From: Aminobacter aganoensis | GTDB taxonomy: Bacteria > Pseudomonadota > Alphaproteobacteria > Rhizobiales > Rhizobiaceae | NCBI RefSeq assembly: GCF_014206975.1 | Contig: NZ_JACHOU010000019.1 | Span: forward strand, 27,189-91,188 | Reading direction: 5' to 3' | Length of the DNA: 64,000 nt | In this document: piece by piece, positions 26,481 to 35,537 of the stretch | Position numbering within the stretch: position 1 is the stretch's first letter | How the letters are laid out: the number at the start of each line of letters is the position of its first letter | Notes under the pieces: generated by a model | Databases searched by the model: none | What the model was told of the DNA's origin: nothing | The model's input: only the letters and a program-made list of their open reading frames with translations | Program-made: the position numbers and the translations under genes

Positions 26481-27878
26481 TCAGTAACCGACTGGCTTCG
26501 GCCAGGGCATGGTGAACTGGTCGCCGCGGCGCACGAACTGGTAGCGCCGGAAGTGGAACCAGAGCGATGCCACGATGTAGAAGCACATCATCGCGCTGAG
26601 CTGCGTGCCATAGCCGAGGAACACGGCGAAATAGGCGGTCGAGCACAGGATCAGCAGGACGATCGTCGGCAACGGGTGGAACGGATGCACATAGCCGCGC
26701 TTGATCGTGTCGAGCGGCCACTTGTTACGGAACATCACCATGTTGAAGGTCATGAAGGTGTATCCGAGCAAACCCGACAGGATCGAGAAGGTCACGACCT
26801 GGTCAAGCGGTGCGCCGAGCGCGAAGATAAGCGCGATCGGAACAAGGAAGACGATGGCGCGGTAGGGCGTCCGGTAGACCGGATGCACGGCACCGAACCA
26901 GCTCGGCAGGTAGCGGTCGCGGCCCATCGAGAACCAGGCGCGCGAGGCGTCGTTGATGCAGCCATTGGCCGACGCCAGCGTGGCGAAGGTCGTGCCGACG
27001 AACAGCAGGATCATCAAGCCGGTGCTGCCGGTGACGCGAGCGGCATCGAACAGCGGTGTACCCGCCTGGCCGAGATATTCCCACGGCACCAGGCCCGAGC
27101 AGACATACCAGGTCATGGTCGCGGCAATCAGCAGTGTCATGATGCCAGCCATGGTTCCGTAGGGCAGCGAACGTGCCGGCGAGCGCACTTCCTCGGCCGC
27201 CTGGCAGGTGCCTTCGATGCCGAGATAGTACCAGAGGCCAAAATGCAGCGCCGCAACGATGCCTACCCAGCCGTAAGGCAGCGGATCGGTGGTAACCGCC
27301 GAGAAGTCGAGCGGAACGTTGGAGGCGCCGAACTGCACGGAGACGAACAGCGTGATGATCGCCAGGAAGGCGACTGCGGTGATGACCAGATTGAAGGTCA
27401 GCGTCGCCAGCACGCCGCGATAGTTTAGCCACGCCAGGAACATGATGGCGAGGATGATGAAGGGCTGCTGATTGAGCCCGGAATGCCCTTGCATGCCCGC
27501 AACCGTGTCGAGCAGGAAGCCGACGGTGATCGCGTTGGCCGCCTCCAGCATGGTGTAGGCCATGACCAGGAACAGGCCGACATTAAAGGCCATCAACGGG
27601 CCGACGATGTGCTTGGCCTGGGCATACTGGCCGCCAGCCGCGGCGACCGTCGACGTCACCTCGGAATCGATCATGGCGACGCAGGTATAGAGCAGGCCGG
27701 CAACCCAGCAGGCGACGAGACCGGCGATCATGCCACCTTTGCCGACCGAGAAGTTCCAACCCATATATTCGCCGACGAGCACGATGCCGACGCCGAGCGC
27801 CCAGATATGGGCCGGGCCCAGCACGCGCAGCAGCTGAAGCCGTTCAGGCTCCCCTGCCGTTGAAGTTACATTTGCCAT
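26481..27878 (-). CDS. APC family amino acid/amine permease (ethanolamine permease-like)
   Basis: A 465-residue secondary transporter with about twelve membrane segments. The first helix region 'ALGVGIVLVGEYMGWNFSVGKGG' carries the substrate-binding glycine motif of APC permeases, and its form is nearest to the ethanolamine permease branch. The substrate is not certain. It is the last gene of a tight four-gene operon whose first three genes encode tiny membrane proteins (gaps 10-12 bp), suggesting accessory subunits. Confidence 0.85.
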   Translation of the reverse strand: MANVTSTAGEPERLQLLRVLGPAHIWALGVGIVLVGEYMGWNFSVGKGGMIAGLVACWVAGLLYTCVAMIDSEVTSTVAAAGGQYAQAKHIVGPLMAFNVGLFLVMAYTMLEAANAITVGFLLDTVAGMQGHSGLNQQPFIILAIMFLAWLNYRGVLATLTFNLVITAVAFLAIITLFVSVQFGASNVPLDFSAVTTDPLPYGWVGIVAALHFGLWYYLGIEGTCQAAEEVRSPARSLPYGTMAGIMTLLIAATMTWYVCSGLVPWEYLGQAGTPLFDAARVTGSTGLMILLFVGTTFATLASANGCINDASRAWFSMGRDRYLPSWFGAVHPVYRTPYRAIVFLVPIALIFALGAPLDQVVTFSILSGLLGYTFMTFNMVMFRNKWPLDTIKRGYVHPFHPLPTIVLLILCSTAYFAVFLGYGTQLSAMMCFYIVASLWFHFRRYQFVRRGDQFTMPWPKPVGY

Positions 27879-27888
27879 CGTCGTCCCC

Positions 27889-28056
27889 TCAGATCTCGTG
27901 GCGCTCTGCCGTCGCCTCGATCTCGCCTTCGCGAGAGGAGATCAGCAGTTCGTTGTCATAGGTGGTGTCGATGCGGATGAGGTCGATGAGCATCAGCACG
28001 CCGAACATGGCCGAGAGTGCCCAAGCCACGTATTCCAGGATGTTCCAGGTATCCAT
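27889..28056 (-). CDS. Very small single-span membrane protein
   Basis: A 55-codon gene starting MDTWNILEYVAWALSAMFGV and ending in a polar, Glu-rich tail. One membrane segment (about 8-26) is evident. It lies 10 bp before the APC permease gene and 12 bp after the 126-residue gene, in the same direction, and AGGGAGAGG precedes the ATG. Position and spacing, more than homology, argue that it is real and works with the permease. Confidence 0.7.
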   Translation of the reverse strand: MDTWNILEYVAWALSAMFGVLMLIDLIRIDTTYDNELLISSREGEIEATAERHEI

Positions 28057-28068
28057 AGTGGCCTCTCC

Positions 28069-28449
28069 CTATGGCTTCTTGCCGAAGCGTTCTTCGATGA
28101 CTTCGCGATATTCCTTGTCGGACAGCCGTACGACCATGACGAAGTAGCCGATGACCAGCACCGCCATGACGATCAGCGCGACCCAGCTGAAGCTGTAGTC
28201 GAACCGGGCGGTGATGATGTCATTGGCTGCTGCCGGATCGGTGATGCCGAGAGCGGCCCATTGCTGCTGCTCGGTGGCGTTCTGGCCGAGCGCTTCCCAG
28301 GTCGGGTTGGCGATTGGGTTGGGCACCTTGGCGGCGCCGGCGAGGCCCAGGTAGAGCGGAATGTAGAGCGCGCCGACGGTGAGCACGAGCAAAGTCAGGA
28401 CGTCAAAAATCTGGCCCGCGAGGCCCTGTTTTGGAGGTTTGTAAGCCAT
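28069..28449 (-). CDS. Small two-span membrane protein of the permease operon
   Basis: A 126-residue protein with two membrane segments (about 14-35 and 88-108) and a central soluble loop of about 50 residues ('NPIANPTWEALGQNATEQQQWAALG'). The C-terminus is charged. I know no function. AGGAAACGCACA precedes the ATG. Second gene of the operon. Confidence 0.72.
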   Translation of the reverse strand: MAYKPPKQGLAGQIFDVLTLLVLTVGALYIPLYLGLAGAAKVPNPIANPTWEALGQNATEQQQWAALGITDPAAANDIITARFDYSFSWVALIVMAVLVIGYFVMVVRLSDKEYREVIEERFGKKP

Positions 28450-28460
28450 TGTGCGTTTCC

Positions 28461-28778
28461 TCAGCCTCGGCGACGCCGCATCTCGTCGAGATGCTTGAGG
28501 TCAAGGCCATAGATGAAGTGTTTGTCTTCGACGTAGTGGCGCAGCATGGCGACGATGGCCGCCGTGTTGAACGTCAGCACCAGCGCGCAGGCGATCGACA
28601 GGATCACGCGGATGGCGGGCAGCGAGATGTAGGACCAGACGCTGAACAGAGCAAACAACATGGTGCACCACAGCACCACGACAAAAATCACAAGGCCTGC
28701 TCGATCGCGTCCGTGCATCTTGTCGATGCGCTGCTCAAGCGTCGCATCTCCGCTTCGATGGGCTAGTGTTGCTTCCAT
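28461..28778 (-). CDS. Small two-span membrane protein, first gene of the permease operon
   Basis: A 105-residue protein with two hydrophobic segments (about 28-50 and 56-78) and a polar C-terminal tail containing 'VEDKHFIYGLDLKHLDEMRRRR'. A strong GGAGGAGG site fixes the ATG at 28778; upstream in-frame ATGs are not used. A perfect 16-bp palindrome lies 39 bp upstream. No function is recognised. Confidence 0.72.
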   Translation of the reverse strand: MEATLAHRSGDATLEQRIDKMHGRDRAGLVIFVVVLWCTMLFALFSVWSYISLPAIRVILSIACALVLTFNTAAIVAMLRHYVEDKHFIYGLDLKHLDEMRRRRG

Positions 28779-28816
28779 TTTCCTCCTCCTCTCGGCCGTT
28801 TTCGGCTTCATTATGC

Positions 28817-28832
28817 GGGAAATTAATTTCCC
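28817..28832 (-). promoter_or_regulatory. Perfect 16-bp palindrome before the small-membrane-protein/APC operon
   Basis: GGGAAATTAATTTCCC is perfectly self-complementary and lies 39 bp before the first ATG. It resembles the IclR consensus (GGAAAT/ATTTCC). No regulator gene is adjacent, so the binding protein is unknown. Confidence 0.6.
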
Positions 28833-29148
28833 CTGAGGAATGTCCGGCAAACTTAAATTGCTGTCAAGTGAAGCCGCGATCACATGCCGCACCCAGGCTT
28901 TAGGCCAGAGCAGAACGACATTGAAACGATTGAGTTTTATGGATTTGGCAGGATGTCGGAAATTTTACGGGACAGGCCCGAAGCCCCATGCGGAGGGGTC
29001 ACAAAGGACGTTTTGGCTGCCAAAGCGTCAATTTGAGGTGGCGATACGGGAGTCACAAACGGTCGGCGTCGGGAGAGCGACACTCATGATTTTCGGCAGG
29101 CAATGATGCCTGCCGAGTTGATTGATCGGCCAAGCGGCTACAGCGAAC
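28833..29148. other. Gene-free stretch between two minus-strand operons
   Basis: About 316 bp with no credible gene. It should hold the promoter of the APC operon. A perfect 10-bp hairpin at 29093-29116 (tcggcaggca, loop atga, tgcctgccga) lies 33 bp after the phytase-like gene and may end its transcript, though no T-tract follows. Confidence 0.5.
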
Positions 29149-30084
29149 TCAGTCCGGCTTGATGACCGAAAACAGGACGAATTCAGTCGACGGCGTTTCC
29201 TTCTTGGTCTTGTCGGTCACGGCCAGATAGAGCTCGTCGGTGAGACGGGCCATGCCTTCGAAGTTGTCGTTCAGCAGCGTGCTGGCACCTGCATCGAGTT
29301 CCGTCGCCGTGCATGTCTCGGCAGCGCAGGCCTGCGGGTCGACGACGCGCAACCGGCCAATGCTCGGACCGCCCTTGGTTTCACGCGTGCGTTCGAGCAC
29401 CAGCAATTGCCCGCCGGGCATCGTCTCGATGGCCTTCAGGTTGCTTCGCTTGGGCTGGAAGGTCGGGAAAGTCCAGCGTCCGCCATCCAGGCCGTAGATC
29501 GTGTGCGTGTCGCCGGGCTGGCCCTGCATCGCCTCCTCCGGCGCCGTCACGATGCCGCGATCGATCGTGGCGGCCACCGCTTCCAGCCGGCTGTTCGGCT
29601 CATTGTATTGGGCGACGTCCGACAACGTGCCCGGCAGAGTCAGCGCTTCGATCGGCGTGCCGTCGGGCTTGAAGCGATGGATCGCGGGACCGTCCTCGAA
29701 GGCGACGAGGAGCTCGCCGTCCGACGGCGTGCCGTTGTCGCCATTCACCACGGCGAGCCCTTCGGCATTGACGAGCGCGGGGGTCGTGCCGGTGGCGAGC
29801 TGAACCGAAAACACCGGCTCCATGCTGGCGATCTTGTTGTCTTTGATCTCCACGCGGAAATGATGCAGCACGCCGTCGTCCGAAACCGCATAGAGCAATT
29901 TGTCGTCCGCATCCCAGGCCAGGCCGGACAGTTCGTTGATGTTGTGACCGCCCGGTCCACTGGCCGGGCTGGCCTTGCTGTCGAGCAAGGTCAGCGCGAA
30001 GCTGGACGACTGTGCCATCGCCAAGGATCCAGGCGCCAGGACCGTGGTGCACAGAAGCAGTGCCGGCAAGATTTTCTTGATCAT
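29149..30084 (-). CDS. Esterase-like activity of phytase family protein, exported
   Basis: A 311-residue protein with a Sec signal peptide (about 1-24, cleavage after 'LAMAQ'). The mature part has the repeated 'LSGLAWDADDKLLYAVSDDG' and 'NDNFEGMARLTDELYLAVTD' blocks of the esterase-like phytase family (PF13449), a beta-propeller fold. GGAGAAAACG precedes the ATG. It is the third gene of an operon with DUF4956 and VTC-domain genes. Biochemical role unproven; phosphate-ester or polyphosphate chemistry is suggested by its partners. Confidence 0.8.
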   Translation of the reverse strand: MIKKILPALLLCTTVLAPGSLAMAQSSSFALTLLDSKASPASGPGGHNINELSGLAWDADDKLLYAVSDDGVLHHFRVEIKDNKIASMEPVFSVQLATGTTPALVNAEGLAVVNGDNGTPSDGELLVAFEDGPAIHRFKPDGTPIEALTLPGTLSDVAQYNEPNSRLEAVAATIDRGIVTAPEEAMQGQPGDTHTIYGLDGGRWTFPTFQPKRSNLKAIETMPGGQLLVLERTRETKGGPSIGRLRVVDPQACAAETCTATELDAGASTLLNDNFEGMARLTDELYLAVTDKTKKETPSTEFVLFSVIKPD

Positions 30085-30095
30085 CTCGTTTTCTC

Positions 30096-30908
30096 CTATT
30101 GTTGGGTGGCCATGGGCTGTGCCCCTTGGCTGGGAAAGCCGCCAAGCTTGCGCAAGGCCGGCAGGAACTTGTTGTGCTTGGTGCCTGGGTTGAGCAGCGC
30201 GGTGCCGACGCAATATTTCGAGCACCGTTTCGTCGGATGCTGATGCAGCGCCCTCAGTATGGCGTCTGCAACACCATTGCCGTTGGCCGACTTCGTTTCG
30301 ATGATGAACAGGCCATCGTCGACGGCGTGCTGTGCCTCCGGAGTGAAGAACTGCAGGCCACAATCGATCGTCATGCGCTCGCCGCCTTGCTTGGCGACCA
30401 GCGTCATGCGCCGGTAGCGCATGTCGATGACGCGGGACAGCTGGTGCGGAAAGGGCTGGCCGTACTGGGCTCGGTACACGTCGTCGATGTAGGTGATGGC
30501 CGCATCGTCCAGGACACCGAACTTCGCCGGATCCCGGTCGAGGCGCTTCTTGACGGTGATGCCGCGCTTGTCCTTCAGCTTGACTTCAAGGAAGCAAAGG
30601 CCAGCCTCGGCATAGCGGCGAACCCTGACCTTGGCGCGCTGGCGCCTGCCCTGGTGGTGGTCGAAATAGCTGCGCCGGTCGGCATCGTCGAAGTAGCAGG
30701 TCTCGTAGGTGAAGGCCCGCAATCCATCGATTTCGAGCATGTCGAAAGCCTGGGCCAGGTCGCCGGCGGCGTGCTTGAGCACGGTGGCGTCGACGACGTA
30801 CTTGTTGTCCAGCCGCTCGAGCATGGCGGCTTTGCCGTTCAGCTGGGAAAGGCTGATGGGCAAGAAGCCGCGCTCCAGCCAGGAGTCAGTGCTTGCGATA
30901 ATGGACAT
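30096..30908 (-). CDS. VTC domain (polyphosphate polymerase-like) protein
   Basis: A 270-residue protein of the VTC/CYTH-like tunnel fold. 'LERLDNKYVVD', 'YFDDADRRSYFDHHQGRRQRAKVRVRRYAEAGLCFLEVKLKDKRGITVKKR' and 'RYRRMTLV' carry the basic and acidic residues lining the triphosphate tunnel. In yeast Vtc4 this domain makes polyphosphate from ATP; bacterial homologues are little studied. ATG 30908 overlaps the DUF4956 gene by 23 bp, so translation is probably coupled. Confidence 0.83.
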   Translation of the reverse strand: MSIIASTDSWLERGFLPISLSQLNGKAAMLERLDNKYVVDATVLKHAAGDLAQAFDMLEIDGLRAFTYETCYFDDADRRSYFDHHQGRRQRAKVRVRRYAEAGLCFLEVKLKDKRGITVKKRLDRDPAKFGVLDDAAITYIDDVYRAQYGQPFPHQLSRVIDMRYRRMTLVAKQGGERMTIDCGLQFFTPEAQHAVDDGLFIIETKSANGNGVADAILRALHQHPTKRCSKYCVGTALLNPGTKHNKFLPALRKLGGFPSQGAQPMATQQ

Positions 30909-31470
30909 TGAGCTTCGCCATTTCGGTGATGTAATCGAGCTGGAGGACCTGGTAGGACAGCACATCGACGCCGAGCCGTGTGGACAGCTCCGCGCGCATG
31001 GCCACCGGATCCGACAGCAGCGCCAGATGGATCTTGTCGAGCGAGACCTTGGTGCCGCTGACAGACTGAAGCATCTTCGGATGGTCGATGACGTAGGCAC
31101 CGATCAGCACGAACAGCACGGTTGCGGCCGCGAACGGGATTGTGGTTCCTTGCACGGAGGAAATCACCGCAATGGCGACGCTGCCGAAGAAATAGGTCAT
31201 CTCCGTCTTGCTGAGCGGTTCGGAGCGAAGCGTGAAAAGCGCCAGGATCGCAAACAGACCGAAGCCGGCTGCCACGCCGAAATCGACCACCGAAAGCACG
31301 GTGAGGACCGCGAAAACAAAAATGTTGAACAATGCGGCGGCGGTGACGAGTTCCTTGTCGCGATAGCGCCGGTAGTACATGCCGAACAACAGGATCGACA
31401 TGCCGGTGACGTCCACGGCAAAGCGCACGAATTCCATGACGAAGAGGTTCTGCAGCAGTTGAGGTGTCAT
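30886..31470 (-). CDS. DUF4956 domain-containing membrane protein
   Basis: A 194-residue protein with four membrane segments in the N-terminal two thirds and a soluble C-terminal region 'LDYITEMAKLNVHYRK'. Architecture and the partner VTC gene match the DUF4956 family, which recurrently sits beside VTC-domain genes. GGGGAGG precedes ATG 31470. Likely the membrane partner of the VTC protein, perhaps a polyphosphate export channel by analogy with the Vtc complex; that is inference. Confidence 0.82.
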   Translation of the reverse strand: MTPQLLQNLFVMEFVRFAVDVTGMSILLFGMYYRRYRDKELVTAAALFNIFVFAVLTVLSVVDFGVAAGFGLFAILALFTLRSEPLSKTEMTYFFGSVAIAVISSVQGTTIPFAAATVLFVLIGAYVIDHPKMLQSVSGTKVSLDKIHLALLSDPVAMRAELSTRLGVDVLSYQVLQLDYITEMAKLNVHYRKH

Positions 31471-31861
31471 TTCGACCTCCCCTTGCGAACGAGGCGTGTA
31501 CCCACGCGGGCTGCCTCGAATGGGTTAAGCAGCAAGCAGCCCGGAGGCGCTGACGGACAAAGGGTTGGCATGTTCCATCTCCTGAATTTTTTGCCGCCAT
31601 GGCGGCGACGTCAGGAAGAACGGACGAAAACAGACTCTATTCCGCCGCAGGCAACTTTTTTCTGCGATTGGGAAAATTGAGATAAGTAACGTAATTCAAT
31701 GCCTTACAATCAGGTGCACCGGTCTTTATGAAAGACTGATGACAATTTCATGAATGACGCCGGCTTCCAAACGGACATCTTTGATTATCTTGAAAGGCGC
31801 TAATATTAGCCCGTGCCGTTGCTGACCACCGAATGGATACGGGTGCGGGCACAGATCCAAG
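31471..31861. other. 391-bp gene-free, partly AT-rich stretch
   Basis: No credible gene. It should carry the promoter of the DUF4956 operon. Two perfect palindromes are seen: GCCGCCATGGCGGC (31593-31606) and GCTAATATTAGC (31799-31810). Neither matches a site I recognise. Confidence 0.5.
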
Positions 31862-31897
31862 ACAAAGAAAAAGCCGCCGCGGTTCCCGCAGCAGCTT
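31862..31897 (-). terminator. Rho-independent terminator of the S8 peptidase gene
   Basis: Reading the minus strand, a 12-bp stem with two G-U pairs (AAGCTGCTGCGG and CCGCGGCGGCTT, loop GAA) is followed by TTTCTTTG. It lies 30 bp after the stop codon. Confidence 0.8.
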
Positions 31898-31926
31898 CCA
31901 TTGTTCGACTGACGATAGAAGTCGCT

Positions 31927-33327
<1,401 letters not shown>

Positions 33328-33410
33328 CGTTCGGCCTTTCCTAGGGTGTAGCGCATCGGCGTCAATTGTTAGCGATCCACATAAGCCTGCCGGCATCCCA
33401 TATCATTTCG

Positions 33411-33426
33411 AATGCATTTGTGCATT
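33411..33426. promoter_or_regulatory. Inverted repeat in the S8 peptidase / ECF sigma divergent promoter
   Basis: AATGCA, four bases, TGCATT form a perfect inverted repeat midway in the 156-bp divergent gap, 58 bp before the sigma gene. It could be a regulator site. ECF sigma factors recognise -35/-10 elements and not palindromes, so this would bind something else. Confidence 0.35.
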
Positions 33427-33483
33427 TTGGGCCAACGGACGAATGTCCTTTTTATTCCATGGGGAGCGACAGGGTACGACCGC

Positions 33484-34023
33484 ATGAAGGGTGACGAGGT
33501 ACAGGTCAGCGATCGCCTGATAGCTTTCCTTCCCAATTTGCGCCGGTTCGCCATCTCGCTGTGCCGGTCGCGCGATCTCGCCGACGACCTCGTGCAGGCG
33601 GCCTGCGAGCGCGCGCTGGCGAGCCAGGATCGATTCGAGCAAGGCACCCGGTTCGATGCCTGGATGTTCCGCATCCTGCGCAACCTGTGGATCGACCACG
33701 TTCGCCGCGCCAAGACGGCGGGACCGCAACAAGACATCGACGAAACGCCCGATATTGCCGGTTCTGGCGGCGAGCGCGATGCCGAAGCCCGGCTAACCCT
33801 GAAAAGCGTCGCGGTGGCAATCGACGAATTGCCGGACGATCAGCGCGAAGTGCTGCTGCTCGTCTGCGTCGAGGACCTTTCGTACAAAGAGGCGGCGGAG
33901 ATATTGTCCATTCCGATCGGCACCGTCATGAGCAGGCTCTCCCGCGCCCGCAAAAATCTTGCCGACGCGGCTGGAATAAACTCCGGGACCGACCGTTCAC
34001 CCGAAAAAGGTGGAAACAAATGA
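33484..34023 (+). CDS. ECF RNA polymerase sigma factor
   Basis: A 179-residue sigma-70 family protein with region 2 (about 10-75, 'DLADDLVQAACERAL' and 'FRILRNLWIDHVRR') and region 4 (about 110-160, 'LPDDQREVLLLVCVEDLSYKEAAEILSIPIGTVMSRLSRARKNL'). ATG 33484 begins the conserved domain; the frame is open 24 codons further upstream. The stop overlaps the anti-sigma start (ATGA). It probably transcribes its own operon and the divergent S8 peptidase gene. Confidence 0.92.
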   Translation: MKGDEVQVSDRLIAFLPNLRRFAISLCRSRDLADDLVQAACERALASQDRFEQGTRFDAWMFRILRNLWIDHVRRAKTAGPQQDIDETPDIAGSGGERDAEARLTLKSVAVAIDELPDDQREVLLLVCVEDLSYKEAAEILSIPIGTVMSRLSRARKNLADAAGINSGTDRSPEKGGNK

Positions 34024-34784
34024 GCAGGCGCGAATTCGACGACGAAACCTTGATGGCATTCGCCGACGGCGAACTCGACGACGACACGACGGCAACCGTC
34101 GAAGCGGCCATGGAGACGGACGACGACCTCGTTGCCCGCGTCGCCGCTTTCATCGAAAGCCGGGCGTTGGCAGCATCAGCGCTGAAGCCGCTGATCGACG
34201 AGCCGGTTCCCGAAGCGCTGACACAGTCGGTGCAAAAGATGATCGACGAGGCGCGCGCCTCGGATCCTTCGGCGGTGGCCAACAACGTCGTCACCTTTCC
34301 GTCGCGCGACATGCGCCCGGCTCGTTCGACCTGGGCAATGCCGCTGGCGGCATCGCTGGCAGCCGTAGTCTTCGGCGCCGGCGGCTACCTCGCGGGCCAG
34401 GCAGGCGCGCCGGCTTCCGGCAACCTGGCCATGACCACGATCAACGACGCCGAAGTCGCCAAGGCGCTCGATTCGACGGCCTCGGGCACCGATGTGGCAT
34501 TGGGCGATGCCACGTTGAAACTCGTCTCCAGCTTCCGCGACGAAACCGGCACGTTGTGCCGCGAGTTCGAACTTCACCGCGCGTCTAAGTCTGCCATCGT
34601 GTCGATCGCTTGCCGTCCGGAACAGGACTGGGACGTCCGGCTGGCCGTGGCCGCCCAGGCGCCTGGAGGAGACTATGTCCCGGCCGGGGCCACGGAGACT
34701 GTCGATTCCTACCTGACGACGATCAATGCCGGAGCCCCGCTGTCGGTGGCGGAGGAAAAGAAGGCCCTGGCCCTGCCGCAATGA
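34020..34784 (+). CDS. Anti-sigma factor, membrane-anchored
   Basis: A 254-residue protein. The N-terminal 'DDETLMAFADGELD' is typical of anti-sigma domains that bind ECF factors. A membrane segment is at about 105-127, and the C-terminal 125 residues would be periplasmic. There are two Cys in the outer domain ('GTLCREFEL' and 'SIACRPEQDW'), spaced for a possible disulfide sensor. No zinc-type HxxxCxxC motif is present. Overlaps the sigma gene by 4 bp. Confidence 0.87.
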   Translation: MSRREFDDETLMAFADGELDDDTTATVEAAMETDDDLVARVAAFIESRALAASALKPLIDEPVPEALTQSVQKMIDEARASDPSAVANNVVTFPSRDMRPARSTWAMPLAASLAAVVFGAGGYLAGQAGAPASGNLAMTTINDAEVAKALDSTASGTDVALGDATLKLVSSFRDETGTLCREFELHRASKSAIVSIACRPEQDWDVRLAVAAQAPGGDYVPAGATETVDSYLTTINAGAPLSVAEEKKALALPQ

Positions 34785-34806
34785 CAGCAACGGGCGCCTG
34801 GGTTCC

Positions 34807-35454
34807 CTATCGCGGGATCGGCTGCGGGCCGCGCTTGCGCTCGCTAGCGTAGAGCGCGACCGCCATGGCGCGGTTGCGCACGCCGAGCTTGTCGTAGAGA
34901 TTCTTGAGGTGATACTTGACTGTGTTTTCGGAGATCCCGGTCCGCGTCGCGATCTGCAGATTGGTCCAGCCGTCGGCCAGGACGCCGAGCAATTCGAGTT
35001 CGCGGGTGGTCAGGCGCGACAGCGGCGTCTCGTTGATCTTGCCGACGTCGACATAAGGAATGCAGATGCGGCCATTGGCAACGGCCAGCAGCGTATCGAA
35101 CAGGATACAGGGATCGTCGAACTGGTAGCAGAAGCCCTGCGCGCCGAGCCGCACGCACTGCTTCAGGATGCCGACATCATGATCGTTTGAGAAGACGACC
35201 AGGCGTGCGGTCAATTGCCGGCGCTGAAGCTCGATCAGCACCTCGCTGGCATCCATGTCGGACAGCTTCCAGGCGACGATGGCGACGTCGAACGAAGGCT
35301 GCGCGCCCACCACCGCCTGAATGAAGGCCTCCCCGCTCTGGATGCCTTCTGCAAACTCGAAGCGCTCGTCGCGGCTGATCATGTCGCGCAATGCCGAAAT
35401 CACCAGCGGGTTACGCTCGGCAACCAGGACATTCAGCTTTTTCTGTTGCGCCAT
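34807..35454 (-). CDS. LuxR-family regulator with degenerate receiver domain
   Basis: A 215-residue protein: an N-terminal response-regulator receiver (about 6-125) and a C-terminal LuxR HTH (about 150-210, 'LTTRELELLGVLADGWTNLQIATRTGISENTVKYHLKNLYDKLGV'). The receiver lacks key residues: the acidic pair is Glu-Arg (13-14, 'VAERNP'), the phospho-accepting Asp is Ala61 ('AIVAWKLSDMD'), and the conserved Lys region reads 'GFCYQFDD'. It is therefore unlikely to be switched by phosphorylation. It lies 83 bp after glyA in the same direction and may regulate the C1 genes. Start at ATG 35454; a GTG at 35490 is possible. Confidence 0.85.
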   Translation of the reverse strand: MAQQKKLNVLVAERNPLVISALRDMISRDERFEFAEGIQSGEAFIQAVVGAQPSFDVAIVAWKLSDMDASEVLIELQRRQLTARLVVFSNDHDVGILKQCVRLGAQGFCYQFDDPCILFDTLLAVANGRICIPYVDVGKINETPLSRLTTRELELLGVLADGWTNLQIATRTGISENTVKYHLKNLYDKLGVRNRAMAVALYASERKRGPQPIPR

Positions 35455-35537
35455 CAACCTGCCATCGACACCGGCATCATGCCTTGGCACATTCCAATCG
35501 AATTTGCCAAGGCATGCCCGCTCTCCAGCGACAGGAA

